Positions 18,122-27,356 of a stretch of DNA of 64,000 bases are shown here, one piece after another. Made by a program: the position numbers and the translations under genes. The stretch is taken from contig NZ_NNBL01000022.1 of NCBI RefSeq assembly GCF_002803065.1, forward strand, positions 62,001-126,000, written 5' to 3'. The notes beneath the pieces are model-generated. The model made no database searches, was not told the origin of the DNA, and saw only the letters and a program-made list of their open reading frames with translations. Source of the stretch: Streptomyces sp. CB01635. Lineage in GTDB: Bacteria > Actinomycetota > Actinomycetes > Streptomycetales > Streptomycetaceae. How positions within the stretch are numbered: the first letter of the stretch is position 1; each line of letters opens with the position of its first letter.

Positions 18122-18216
18122 GACACGGCACGGACACGCGGCCGCCGGCGAACCGTTGCACGTCCGGTACAGGGCGACGGTGCCGGCGGCTGCCGGGACC
18201 TCTATTGTTGTGCGCC

Positions 18217-19254
18217 ATGTGGCCAGGACAGCAGCCGCCCGGGGGCGAGCAGAACCCGCAGGACCAGAATCCGTACCAGCAGCCGGGGTACCAGCAGCAG
18301 CCCAACCCCTATCAGCAGCCGGGCTACCAGCAGCAGCCCAATCCGTACCGGCAGCAGCCCGGGCAGCAGCCTCCCGGGCAGTGGGGCGCTCCCACCGTCC
18401 CGCTCGGCGCTCCCCAGCCGCCGAGCGGCAACGGTGGCGGCAACAGGACGAAGATCACCGCGATCGTCGCGGCCGCGGCCGTCGTGGTCGCCGCCGGTGT
18501 GACCGGGTTCCTCGTCCTCGGTGGTGACAAGGAGGACAAGGCAGACCCCAAGCCGTCCAAGTCCCCCACGAAGTCGGCCTCCAAGGACCCCAGCGCCGAC
18601 GCGAGCGAAACCGCGAACCCGCGCGACCCGTCGAACGCGCCGAAGGCCACCATCGAGGGCTGGCAGGTCGTCGTGAACCCCAAGTACGGGACCGCGTTCG
18701 ACGTACCGGCCGACTGGGTCGTCAAGTCGGACGGCCTGATCACCGGCTTCGACGACGCGAAGGACGAGGGCGCCAAGCCCCTCATCACGATGTCCGCACC
18801 CGCGTTCCTCAAGGAGAAGTGGTGCACGTCCGACGACGACAAGGACGGCACCGAGGACAGCAGCGCCCTCGCCGGGGCGGGCACCAAGGGGCAGAACGGC
18901 GCCAAGAACACCCAGGACGTCGCGCGCAACGACTCGGCGTGGTGGGTGTTCGGCGGCTACACCGACCAGAAGGACTCGTCGAAGAAGCTCCTGAAGATCG
19001 GTAAGCCGAAGGACTTCACGACCGACTCCGGCGTCAAGGGCAGCGTGGCGACGACCAGGTCGTCCGGCGTGCCGAAGACGGGGAAGTGCGACACGGACGG
19101 CAAGGCCACCGTGTTCGCCTTCAAGAACTCCCAGGGCGACTTCGTCTCCTGGACGTTCTACGGCGCCACGGGCGTGAAGGACGAGGTCCCGGACGCCACG
19201 GTGCAGAAGATCCTCAGCACCGTCCGCCTCCAGGGCGACCCCAGCGTGGACTGA
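18217..19254 (+). CDS. Membrane-anchored actinomycete protein, second of tandem pair
   Basis: A 345-aa paralogue of the preceding gene. It has the same MWPGQQPPGGEQNPQ start, a longer PQ-rich N-terminus with near-exact NPYQQPGYQQQP repeats, a single membrane span (about residues 88-108) and a Lys/Asp/Ser-rich linker. The homologous outer domain shows FDVPADWVVKS, FLKEKWCTSDDDKDG, GKCDTDGKATVFAFKNS and PDATVQKILSTVRL. TATTGT is placed as in the first copy, 8 nt before the ATG. It was probably formed by duplication. Function is unknown; the shared cysteine pair may form a disulfide. Confidence 0.82.
   Translation: MWPGQQPPGGEQNPQDQNPYQQPGYQQQPNPYQQPGYQQQPNPYRQQPGQQPPGQWGAPTVPLGAPQPPSGNGGGNRTKITAIVAAAAVVVAAGVTGFLVLGGDKEDKADPKPSKSPTKSASKDPSADASETANPRDPSNAPKATIEGWQVVVNPKYGTAFDVPADWVVKSDGLITGFDDAKDEGAKPLITMSAPAFLKEKWCTSDDDKDGTEDSSALAGAGTKGQNGAKNTQDVARNDSAWWVFGGYTDQKDSSKKLLKIGKPKDFTTDSGVKGSVATTRSSGVPKTGKCDTDGKATVFAFKNSQGDFVSWTFYGATGVKDEVPDATVQKILSTVRLQGDPSVD
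18268..18360 (+). repeat. In-frame coding repeat (NPYQQPGYQQQP)
   Basis: Just under three tandem copies of a 36-nt unit lie within the N-terminal coding region of the second paralogue. They encode NPYQQPGYQQQP twice and then a diverged NPYRQQPGQQ. The unit is a low-complexity protein repeat, not a CRISPR or satellite element. Confidence 0.75.
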
Positions 19255-19267
19255 GCCGCACACAGCA

Positions 19268-19307
19268 CAGCGTCCGGACCGCCCGGTGAAGGGCAGGCCG
19301 GACGCTG
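19268..19307. terminator. Hairpin terminator
   Basis: CAGCGTCCGG (19268-19277) and CCGGACGCTG (19298-19307) make a perfect 10-bp stem just after the second paralogue. The position is between convergent genes, so it probably ends both transcripts. Confidence 0.65.
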
Positions 19308-19324
19308 TCAGCGGCGCGATGCGA

Positions 19325-19654
19325 TCAGCGCAGGTAGTTCCGGTAGACCCACCGGCCGGAGATCGCGTCCTCGGTCACCTTGCAACTGCCGATACACACC
19401 CACGGGTTGCCGGAGCTGTTGGTGCAGGCCCAGTAGGCGTGCACCGAGTTGTTCTTGTACACGTAGCCGATCACGGCCGCGTTCGCGGAGATCGAGGAGT
19501 GGACCGGCACCTTCTCCTCGGCCACCGTGTAGTCGTGGCTGGCCGGCGCACACGTGGTCGCGGCCGCCGAAGCGGGCGTCGCCGTCACGACGGGGAGTGC
19601 GGCGGCGCCGGCGAGCGCCGCCGCGGCCAGCAGAGACGAGAAGTACTTCCGCAT
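19325..19654 (-). CDS. Small secreted SH3-like protein
   Basis: A 109-aa exported protein. It has a Sec signal peptide (MRKYFSSLLAAAALAGAAAL ending near PASAAA), then about 75 residues resembling bacterial SH3 domains (YTVAEEKVPVHSSIS and NAAVIGYVYKN). Four cysteines remain in the mature part, likely forming disulfides. ATG at 19654 has GGAAAGGGATG upstream; the frame extends to 19678 but without a better site. It is not linked to a wall enzyme here. Function is unknown. Confidence 0.8.
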   Translation of the reverse strand: MRKYFSSLLAAAALAGAAALPVVTATPASAAATTCAPASHDYTVAEEKVPVHSSISANAAVIGYVYKNNSVHAYWACTNSSGNPWVCIGSCKVTEDAISGRWVYRNYLR

Positions 19655-19699
19655 TTCATCCCTTTCCTCGAGAACCACCAGGTTCCCGGGGGCAGATTT

Positions 19700-19727
19700 A
19701 TCATGAACATGCCACGAAATTCATGAT
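19700..19727. promoter_or_regulatory. Inverted repeat in AT-rich intergenic region
   Basis: ATCATGAA (19700-19707) and TTCATGAT (19720-19727) form a perfect 8-bp inverted repeat with a 12-nt spacer. It lies 46 nt upstream of the small secreted protein gene, in the most AT-rich part of this region. It is a candidate operator. Confidence 0.45.
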
Positions 19728-19823
19728 CAATCTATCGGAGTGACGCGCCAGTAACAATCACATTCGGCGAGGCCGAAAGAATCTCGTTTGGCAAGTCGGA
19801 CCCGCTGCGGCGATAGTCCCTCA

Positions 19824-21131
19824 GTGAACTCTCCCGCCCCCTCCCCGCTCAGACCCCGCCGACCCGCGTGGGCGGGCCGCAACTACAGCCTGCTGGCGGT
19901 GGCGGCGTTCGTGACGACCCTCGGCAGCAACGGCGCGCTGATCGCGTCCGCGTTCGCGGTGCTCGAGACGGGGGGCGACGGAGGGGACGTCGGCCTCGTC
20001 GCCGCGTCACGCACCCTGACGCTCGTCCTGTTCCTGCTCGTCGGCGGAGCCGTCGCCGACCGGTTGCCGCGACACCACGTGATGGTCGCGGCCAACGCGC
20101 TCAACTTCCTCTCCCAGGGCGCCTTCGCCCTGCTCGTCCTGACCGGAAAGCCCGAGCTCTGGCAGATGATGCTGCTCAGCGCGCTGGGCGGCACCGGGCA
20201 GGCCTTCTTCAACCCCGCCGCCGAAGGCATGCTGATGTCGTCGGTCGACCGGGAGCAGGCCAGCCGCGCCTTCGCCCTCTTCCGGATGGCGATGTCCGGC
20301 GCGGCCGTGGGCGGCGCGGCTCTCGGCGGCGCGATGGTCGCGGCAATCGGGCCGGGCTGGGTGCTCGCCGTGGACGCGGTGGCGTTCGCGGTCGCCGGGG
20401 CGCTGCGCTCGTTCCTCGACGTCAGCCATATCGCGCCGCGCGAGCCCGGCGGGGGCCTCCTCGCCGATATGCGCGACGGCTGGCAGGAGTTCATCGGCCG
20501 GCCGTGGCTGTGGAGCGTCGTCGCGCAGTTCTCCGTCGTGGTCGCGGTGGTCGGCGCCGCCGACGCGGTCTTCGGCCCGCTCGTCGCGCGCGACTCCCTC
20601 GGCGGACCCGGCCCCTGGGGGCTCGCCCTCGGCGCGTTCGGCGTCGGAACCGTCGCCGGGGCGTTCCTGATGATGCGGTGGAAGCCGCGGCGGCTGCTGC
20701 TCGCCGGGACCCTGTGTGTGTTCCCGCTGGCGCTGCCCTCGGCGGCACTCGCGGTGCCTGTGCCGCTCGCCGTGCTGGTCTGCGTGATGTTCGTGAGCGG
20801 TGTGACGATCGAGGTGTTCAGCGTCTCCTGGATGACGGCGCTGCACCAGGAGATCCCGGAGGACAAGCTGTCCCGGGTCTCCGCGTACGACTGGTTCGGC
20901 TCCGTCGCGATGGTGCCGGTCGCCACGGCGCTCGCGGGTCCGGCGGAGGCCGCCTTCGGCCTGTCCCCGGCGCTGTGGGGCTGTGCGGCGCTCGTGGTCG
21001 TGGCGACAGGCGCGGTCCTGTTCGTGCCGGAGGTACGGCAGCTGACGCGCCGCTCCGATGCCGACCAGCGGCCCGCGACGCCGGAGCCCGTCTCAGCCGA
21101 TCCCGAAGGAGCCGCCGGGCGGCTCGGGTGA
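19824..21131 (+). CDS. MFS-type exporter
   Basis: About 435 aa with twelve predicted membrane helices beginning near residue 18 (NYSLLAVAAFVTTLGSNGAL). The loop between helices 2 and 3 has GGAVADRLPRHHVM, and a second-half counterpart is MMRWKPRRLLL. This suits the MFS_3-type efflux permeases. GTG at 19824 was chosen because the hydrophilic leader is short; there is no ribosome site, but GATAGT lies about 9 nt upstream, so it may be leaderless. Its 3' end overlaps the convergent spermidine-synthase-like gene by 39 nt. Substrate unknown. Confidence 0.85.
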   Translation: MNSPAPSPLRPRRPAWAGRNYSLLAVAAFVTTLGSNGALIASAFAVLETGGDGGDVGLVAASRTLTLVLFLLVGGAVADRLPRHHVMVAANALNFLSQGAFALLVLTGKPELWQMMLLSALGGTGQAFFNPAAEGMLMSSVDREQASRAFALFRMAMSGAAVGGAALGGAMVAAIGPGWVLAVDAVAFAVAGALRSFLDVSHIAPREPGGGLLADMRDGWQEFIGRPWLWSVVAQFSVVVAVVGAADAVFGPLVARDSLGGPGPWGLALGAFGVGTVAGAFLMMRWKPRRLLLAGTLCVFPLALPSAALAVPVPLAVLVCVMFVSGVTIEVFSVSWMTALHQEIPEDKLSRVSAYDWFGSVAMVPVATALAGPAEAAFGLSPALWGCAALVVVATGAVLFVPEVRQLTRRSDADQRPATPEPVSADPEGAAGRLG

Positions 21132-21938
21132 GGGCACCGCGTCCTCGTCCCGTACGGGCGTCGCGCTGCCGGTGAAGCGGCGCAGCTGAGGGCCGTGCTC
21201 GACGCGGGCCGGGAACGCGTCGGCCGCGGCACGCCGGGCGAGCGCCGCGATGTCGAGTTCCTCGTGGGAGGCCACGAGGACGGTGTTCCCGAAGCGCCTG
21301 CCGCGCAGCACGGCGGGCTCCGCGATCAGCGCGAGATGCTCGAACACCGCTGAGAACGTGGCGAGTTGGGAGCGGAGGAAGGCGAAGGGGGTACCGTCGG
21401 CGAGGTTCGCCGCGTAGACGCCCGTGGGGCGCAGGACCCGCTCGGCGGCCTCGGCGTACGCCACGGTGGTCAGGTGGGCCGGGACGCGGGAGCCGCCGAA
21501 GACGTCCGCCACGAGTACGTCGGCGCTGTCGGCGTCGGCCGACTCCAGCCAGGTGCGGGCGTCGGCCCCGTGGACGGTGATCCCGGCGCCGTCGGGGACG
21601 GGCAGATGCTCGGCGACCAGGGCGAGCAGCCCGCGGTCCGCCTCGACCACGTTCTGACGTGAGCCGGGCCGCGTCGCCGCCGTATAGCGCGGCAGGGTCA
21701 GCGCGCCACCGCCGAGATGCAGCACGTCGAGGGGCTTTCCGGGCTCGTCCGCACAGTCGAGGACATGGCCGAGCCGGCGCGCGTACTCGAATTCGAGGTG
21801 TTCCGGCGCGTCCAGGTCCACGTATGACTGCGGCGCCCCGTCGACCGTGAGCAGCCAGGCCCGACGCCGGTCCACGTCGGGCATCAGCTTGGCGGTGCCG
21901 TGATCGACGGTCCTGGTCACGGGTATCGGCTCATCCAC
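21093..21938 (-). CDS. Spermidine synthase-like methyltransferase-fold protein
   Basis: A 281-aa protein with the spermidine synthase fold. It shows SYVDLDAPEHLEFEYARRLGH, the nucleotide-binding strand DVLHLGGGALTLPRY, an acidic VVEADRGLL and a DVLVADVFGGSRVPAHL segment. The canonical aminopropyltransferase pocket residues are not all clear, and actinomycete proteins of this kind often have unknown substrates. It starts with GTG at 21938. Its 3' end overlaps that of the MFS gene by 39 nt on the opposite strand. Confidence 0.82.
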   Translation of the reverse strand: MDEPIPVTRTVDHGTAKLMPDVDRRRAWLLTVDGAPQSYVDLDAPEHLEFEYARRLGHVLDCADEPGKPLDVLHLGGGALTLPRYTAATRPGSRQNVVEADRGLLALVAEHLPVPDGAGITVHGADARTWLESADADSADVLVADVFGGSRVPAHLTTVAYAEAAERVLRPTGVYAANLADGTPFAFLRSQLATFSAVFEHLALIAEPAVLRGRRFGNTVLVASHEELDIAALARRAAADAFPARVEHGPQLRRFTGSATPVRDEDAVPSPEPPGGSFGIG

Positions 21939-22108
21939 GCGTCCATTGTGCCGGGCTGTGAGGGTGGCGCGGGCCGGGCGGGGTTCATGGGGGGACAGGG
22001 CCGCGGGGTAGCCGGCTTACCGGGCGGGGTTTGCCGGGCGGCGTGCGTCCCGGGTGTGCGGGCGGTGGGGAGCCTCCGGCTGCCGCACGGCGCTCGCCAG
22101 GGCGTTGC

Positions 22109-22948
22109 TCAGCCCCACACCTCTGCCACGCCCGCCACATGCGCCGTCGCCTGTTCCCGGCCTGCTCGGGCCGACGGGGCACGGTGGGTCGGGTCGAGGC
22201 TGTTGTGGCCCATTGCCTTTCTGGTGGTGCGGTTCGGGGTGATGAGGGTGACTCTCGCCCCGCCCGCTGTGAGGCGTTCCGCCTGGACGCGGGCCGATTC
22301 GAGGGTGCCGCCGCCCGCTGCGATCGGGGCGATGATCACGACGCGGTCGTGGCCTTCGGCGAGGTGCGCGTTGGCCGGGGAGCGGACACCGCCGTCGATC
22401 CAGCGGCTGTCCTCGAACGTGACCGGCGGCCAGACGCCCGGCACGGCGCAGCTGGCCGCGACGGCGTCGACCAGGCCGACGCCGCTGCCCCGGTCGAGGA
22501 CACGGAACTCGCCGGTCGTCGCCCGTACCGCCGTCACCAGGAACGGCCGCTCGGGCCAGCTGTGTGAGACGAGCCGCCCCGCGATGACCGCGCGGCGCGT
22601 CGCCTCCTCCGGGGTGTCGGCGGCCAGCGCGATGTGCCCCGCCTTGCGGCCGAAGTCCTCGGGGGTACGGGAGGTGAGCGCGGCGCGGGCGTGGCGGAGG
22701 GTGGCGGCCGGACTCAGATGTCCGGGGATCTCCCCTACGGGCGCGGCGAGTTGGCGCTCGTACAGCTCGGCGGGGGTGAGTCTGCCGGAGGTGAGCTGGG
22801 CGCCGACGACGGAGCCCGCGGAGGTGCCGATCACGGTGTCGGCGTCCCACAGATCGGCACCGGCCTCGGCGAGGCCGTGGAGGATTCCACAGATCCAGCC
22901 GATGCCGGAGAGGCCGCCGCCCCCGAGTACGAGTGCCCTGCCCGCCAC
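22109..22948 (-). CDS. Patatin-like phospholipase
   Basis: A 279-aa protein with the patatin fold. The oxyanion loop is LVLGGGGLSGIGW at the N-terminus, the nucleophile elbow is VIGTSAGSVVGA (GxSxG, Ser near residue 44), and the catalytic Asp lies in WIDGGVRSPANA near residue 190. A GTG start at 22948 has AAGGAGG upstream. It probably hydrolyses acyl esters of lipids. It has no signal peptide, so it acts inside the cell unless exported another way. Confidence 0.92.
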   Translation of the reverse strand: MAGRALVLGGGGLSGIGWICGILHGLAEAGADLWDADTVIGTSAGSVVGAQLTSGRLTPAELYERQLAAPVGEIPGHLSPAATLRHARAALTSRTPEDFGRKAGHIALAADTPEEATRRAVIAGRLVSHSWPERPFLVTAVRATTGEFRVLDRGSGVGLVDAVAASCAVPGVWPPVTFEDSRWIDGGVRSPANAHLAEGHDRVVIIAPIAAGGGTLESARVQAERLTAGGARVTLITPNRTTRKAMGHNSLDPTHRAPSARAGREQATAHVAGVAEVWG

Positions 22949-23036
22949 GTGAGACCTCCTTGCCGGCGCCGGCGTCCAGTGTGGCCGACGTGCGCCCGCC
23001 CGCCTCCCGCGGGGTGCGGGAGGCGGGCGGTGCGGT

Positions 23037-24215
23037 TCAGCCGACGGAGCTGACGGTGCCCGCGCCGACGGTGCGCCCGCCCTCGCGGATCGCGAAGCCG
23101 AGGCCCGCCTCGAGGGGCATGTCGCGGCCGAGCTCGACCGTCATCGTGACGGTGTCCCCTGGCCGGGCGACGGCGGTCTCGCCGAGGTCGATGTCGCCGA
23201 CGACGTCCGCGGTCCGCAAGTAGAACTGCGGGCGGTAGCCGGTGGCGACCGGTGTCGTCCGGCCGCCCTCGGCCGCCGAGAGGACGTACACCTGGGCCGT
23301 GAAGCGGCGGCTCGGGCTGACGCTGGCGGGGGCCGCGACGACGTCACCGCGGCGGACCCCGTCGCGGGGCACGCCGCGCAGCAGTAGCGCCACGTTGTCC
23401 CCTGCCTGCGCCTCCTCCATGGGCTTGCCGAAGGTCTCCAGGCCGGTGACCACGGTCGCCGCCGCGTCGGTGTCCGCGCCGAAGATCTCGACGCGGTCGC
23501 CGACGCGCACCCTGCCGCGCTCGACGGCCCCGGTGACGACCGTGCCGCGCCCGGTGATGGTGAGCACGTTCTCCACCGGCAACAGGAACGGCGCGTCCAC
23601 GTACCGCTCGGGCATGGGCACATACGTGTCCACGGCGTCGAGCAGCGCGTCGATCGCCCCGGTCCAACGGGGGTCGCCCTCAAGGGCCTTGAGCCCGGAG
23701 ACCCGCACCACGGGGACCGAGTCGCCGCCGTACCCGTGCGCGGAGAGCAGCTCGCGGACCTCGAGCTCGACGAGGTCGGTGAGCTCCTCGTCCCCCGCGT
23801 CCGCCTTGTTCAGCGCGACGACGATGTGGTCGACGCCGACCTGGCGGGCGAGCAGGACGTGCTCGGCGGTCTGCGGCATGACCCCGTCGAGCGCGGAGAC
23901 GACGAGGATCGCCCCGTCGAGCTGCGCGGCCCCGGTGACCATGTTCTTGACGTAGTCGGCGTGGCCGGGCATGTCGACGTGCGCGTAGTGGCGGGTGTCG
24001 GTCTCGTACTCGACGTGCGCGATGTTGATGGTGATGCCGCGGGCGGCCTCCTCCGGGGCGCGGTCGATGCGGTCGAAGGGCACGAACGTGCCGGCGCCGC
24101 GCTCGGCGAGGACCTTGGTGATGGCGGCGGTGAGGGTCGTCTTGCCGTGGTCGACGTGGCCCATGGTGCCGATGTTGAGGTGCGGCTTGGTGCGCACGTA
24201 TGCCGTCTTGGGCAT
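23037..24215 (-). CDS. tuf3: Divergent second elongation factor Tu (tuf3 type)
   Basis: A 392-aa EF-Tu with all three domains. GTPase motifs are GHVDHGKT, RGITI, DMPGHADY (usual: DCPGH), NKAD and SGLKAL (usual: SALK). Domains 2 and 3 follow with GRGTVVTGAVERG and FAIREGGRTVGAG. The C-terminus (TVSSVG) differs from the usual Lys/Ile-rich end. There is no fusA or rpsL upstream, unlike the main tuf1 locus, so this is the solitary paralogue known from several streptomycetes. Such copies have been linked to amino-acid starvation and, in elfamycin producers, to resistance. The ribosome site GGGAGGAA lies in a hairpin. Confidence 0.9.
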   Translation of the reverse strand: MPKTAYVRTKPHLNIGTMGHVDHGKTTLTAAITKVLAERGAGTFVPFDRIDRAPEEAARGITINIAHVEYETDTRHYAHVDMPGHADYVKNMVTGAAQLDGAILVVSALDGVMPQTAEHVLLARQVGVDHIVVALNKADAGDEELTDLVELEVRELLSAHGYGGDSVPVVRVSGLKALEGDPRWTGAIDALLDAVDTYVPMPERYVDAPFLLPVENVLTITGRGTVVTGAVERGRVRVGDRVEIFGADTDAAATVVTGLETFGKPMEEAQAGDNVALLLRGVPRDGVRRGDVVAAPASVSPSRRFTAQVYVLSAAEGGRTTPVATGYRPQFYLRTADVVGDIDLGETAVARPGDTVTMTVELGRDMPLEAGLGFAIREGGRTVGAGTVSSVG

Positions 24216-24224
24216 GACTGGGTG

Positions 24225-24255
24225 GTTCCTCCCGGAACGTGTTCCTCAACGGAAC
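24225..24255 (-). promoter_or_regulatory. Tandem GTTCC/GGAAC inverted repeats covering the tuf3 ribosome site
   Basis: Two adjacent small inverted repeats share the same arms: GTTCC/GGAAC at 24225-24238 with a 4-nt loop, and again at 24241-24255 with a 5-nt loop. The proximal copy includes the GGGAGGAA ribosome site of the EF-Tu gene, so it could sequester it as RNA or bind a protein as DNA. Confidence 0.5.
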
Positions 24256-24284
24256 AGGGTGTGATGGCCTCCTTGATGAGGCGG

Positions 24285-24345
24285 GGACCCCGGAGTCCTA
24301 CCGACCCTCCCCCTGCGGGGTCCGCCGGAATGTCCGGAGAGGGTC
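24285..24345 (-). promoter_or_regulatory. Mutually exclusive hairpins in tuf3 leader
   Basis: On the minus strand GACCCTCTCC (24336-24345) can pair with a GGGGAGGGTC-type arm (24303-24313). The segment GGACCCC between them (24317-24323) can pair with GGGGTCC (24285-24291) further down. The pairings cross, so only one can form unless a pseudoknot arises. This resembles an attenuator, or the first hairpin may simply terminate the upstream AlkD-like gene. The region 24216-24530 (315 nt) has no gene. Confidence 0.4.
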
Positions 24346-24530
24346 AGCTTCGGGCGCCGTCTGCTGCGGCGGCCAGGAAGACGGCAGCCTTCGCAGCGTC
24401 CGCGACTGCGGACGTGGCTGCGGGGAAGGCGTGCCGGAACATGACGCCGATCATTGCCTACCGAACGGCGCAGGTCGAATGGTTTTCCGGCGGGCCGCTC
24501 GGCCCTGCCTCCCGTGGGGCGTAAGGGAGT

Positions 24531-25235
24531 TCAGGGGCCGATGTTCTTCAGGGCCTCGCGCACGGACAGAGGCGCGAGCCGGTCCCGATGGGCGGCGACG
24601 AAGGAACGTACGGCATCGGGGTCGGTCTTCGCGTACTCACGCAGGCACCAGCCGATGGCCTTGCGGATGAAGAAGTCGGGGTGCGGGGCCTGGCGCAGGC
24701 AGTAGCCGAAGAGGCGCTCCGTGTCGGTCGTCTCCTTGCGGCGGAGCTGGTGCAGGAGCGCGGTGCGGGCGATCCACAGGTCGTCGTCCTCGATCCACGC
24801 GTCCATGTCCTTCTCAAGGCGCGGGTCGGCCGCGACGAGCGCGCCGACGACGTGCGCGGCGAGCAGGTCGACGGTGTCCCACCACGGGACCGTTGACACC
24901 AGGTGCCGGGCGACGGGCAGGAAGCCGGACGAACAGCGGCCCACGTACCGGCGCAGGTAGTCCACCGCGAAGTACGCGTACTCGCGCTCGGGCAGCTCCC
25001 AGCAGCGCAGCGCGAGCGCGGTGCAGTCGGCCTCGTTCGGGCGCGGGGCCCCGGCCAGGACGGTGCGCGAGAGTGCCCGACGGACGGGGGTGGTGAGACC
25101 GAGAAAGGGGGCCACGTCCTTCATGTACGCGCGCATCTGCCCGGCCCGCTCGGGGTCGGCCGCCGTGGGGTACACGGAGGTGAGCCTCTCCAGCAGAGTG
25201 TCGGCCGGCGCGCTGCGCGGGACTGTGACGGTCAT
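24531..25235 (-). CDS. AlkD-like DNA alkylation repair protein
   Basis: A 234-aa all-helical HEAT-repeat protein of the DNA alkylation repair (AlkD) family. Segments include MRAYMKDVAPFLGLTTPVRR, EREYAYFAVDYLRRY, TVPWWDTVDLLAAHVVG, DDDLWIARTALLHQLR and FFIRKAIGWCLREYAKTDP. These carry the Trp/Asp residues typical of the DNA-binding concave face. AlkD is a glycosylase for positively charged alkyl bases. ATG at 25235 was taken as the start because the upstream extension to 25475 is antisense to another gene. Only the paralogue class within the family is uncertain. Confidence 0.9.
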   Translation of the reverse strand: MTVTVPRSAPADTLLERLTSVYPTAADPERAGQMRAYMKDVAPFLGLTTPVRRALSRTVLAGAPRPNEADCTALALRCWELPEREYAYFAVDYLRRYVGRCSSGFLPVARHLVSTVPWWDTVDLLAAHVVGALVAADPRLEKDMDAWIEDDDLWIARTALLHQLRRKETTDTERLFGYCLRQAPHPDFFIRKAIGWCLREYAKTDPDAVRSFVAAHRDRLAPLSVREALKNIGP

Positions 25236-25285
25236 GCGACACAACCCTACGGCGCACATACATATCGGTCGGTTAGTCTCCCCGG

Positions 25286-26011
25286 ATGCCCGACACCGTC
25301 GCGACACGTCCCGAGGGACTCGCCGCCGCCCGGCCGGCGGGCCTTGCCCTGCGCTGCACGAGAGTTCTGCTGTCTCCATGGTCTCGGCTGTCGCTCCTGG
25401 TGGTGCTGCTCGCCGCGGGCGGGACGATGGTGTTGCTCCTCCAGCCGCAGAGACTGCTCGCGGACGGCTGGCCACCCCGGATGAGCGGCGCCGCCGCGGT
25501 TGTCCTGTTCGGTGTCGCGTACGGCCTGTGCACGGTGGCCTTCGTTCCCCGGCCGCTGCTCAACCTCGCGGCGGGCGCGCTGTTCGGTTCGCAGCTCGGC
25601 ACTCTTGCGGCGCTCGGTGGGACGGTGCTCGGCGCCGGAGTGGCGTTCGGGCTCGGCCGGGTGCTCGGCCAGGAGGCGCTGCGGCCCCTCGTTCGCGGCC
25701 GCTGGCTGAAGGCGGCCGACGGGCAGCTCAGCCGGCACGGCTTCCGGTCGATGCTGGCGGCACGGACGTTTCCGGGGGTGCCGTTCTGGGCGGCCAACTA
25801 CTGCGCCGCGATCTCGCGCATGCGCTGGGCGCCCTTCCTTCTCGCCACGGCGATCGGCTCGGTCCCGAACACGGCGGCCTACGTCGTCGCCGGGGCCAGG
25901 GCCTCGACGCCGACGTCGCCCGCGTTCCTGATCGCGATGGGTTTCATCGCGCTGACCGGCCTCGCGGGTGCGGTGGTCGCGTGGTGCAAGCGCGACCGCC
26001 TCCGCGGCTGA
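25286..26011 (+). CDS. TVP38/TMEM64 family membrane protein
   Basis: A 241-aa protein with a hydrophobic segment near residues 35-55 and a VTT domain. It shows FVPRPLLNLAAGALFGSQLG near residue 92, then GVAFGLGRVLGQEALRP and SMLAARTFPGVPFWAANYCAAISRM. It is related to DedA proteins, which are implicated in lipid scrambling. No ribosome site is seen at ATG 25286, and a TTAGTC 14 nt upstream could be a -10 of a near-leaderless transcript. It is divergent from the AlkD-like gene. Confidence 0.88.
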   Translation: MPDTVATRPEGLAAARPAGLALRCTRVLLSPWSRLSLLVVLLAAGGTMVLLLQPQRLLADGWPPRMSGAAAVVLFGVAYGLCTVAFVPRPLLNLAAGALFGSQLGTLAALGGTVLGAGVAFGLGRVLGQEALRPLVRGRWLKAADGQLSRHGFRSMLAARTFPGVPFWAANYCAAISRMRWAPFLLATAIGSVPNTAAYVVAGARASTPTSPAFLIAMGFIALTGLAGAVVAWCKRDRLRG

Positions 26012-26060
26012 CACACCCCTGGAAGCCCACCGGCTCCCCTGCTGACGCGCCCCTGGAGAT

Positions 26061-27230
<1,170 letters not shown>

Positions 27231-27285
27231 GGTGCGGGCCTCCTTGGCCGACGGGTCGGCGCCCGGCGCCCGGCGCCGATTACCA

Positions 27286-27308
27286 GTGAGTAGGAAAACT
27301 GAACTCAC
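27286..27308. promoter_or_regulatory. Inverted repeat between thiolase and HxlR genes
   Basis: GTGAGT (27286-27291) and ACTCAC (27303-27308) form a perfect 6-bp inverted repeat in an AT-rich divergent intergenic region. It is a likely HxlR operator. TACACT (27344-27349) just before the HxlR ATG may be its -10. Confidence 0.45.
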
Positions 27309-27356
27309 CATAACCCCGTGGGTTGGAAAAGCAAACCCTCGATTACACTGGTGCGC

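Noticed and set aside
18268..18360. CRISPR-like repeat array
   Set aside because: The repeats are in frame within a coding region, encode PQ-rich units and have no spacers.
23037..24215. Sign of an elfamycin biosynthesis cluster
   Set aside because: No polyketide or peptide synthetase genes flank the EF-Tu gene. Many non-producing streptomycetes carry such a copy.
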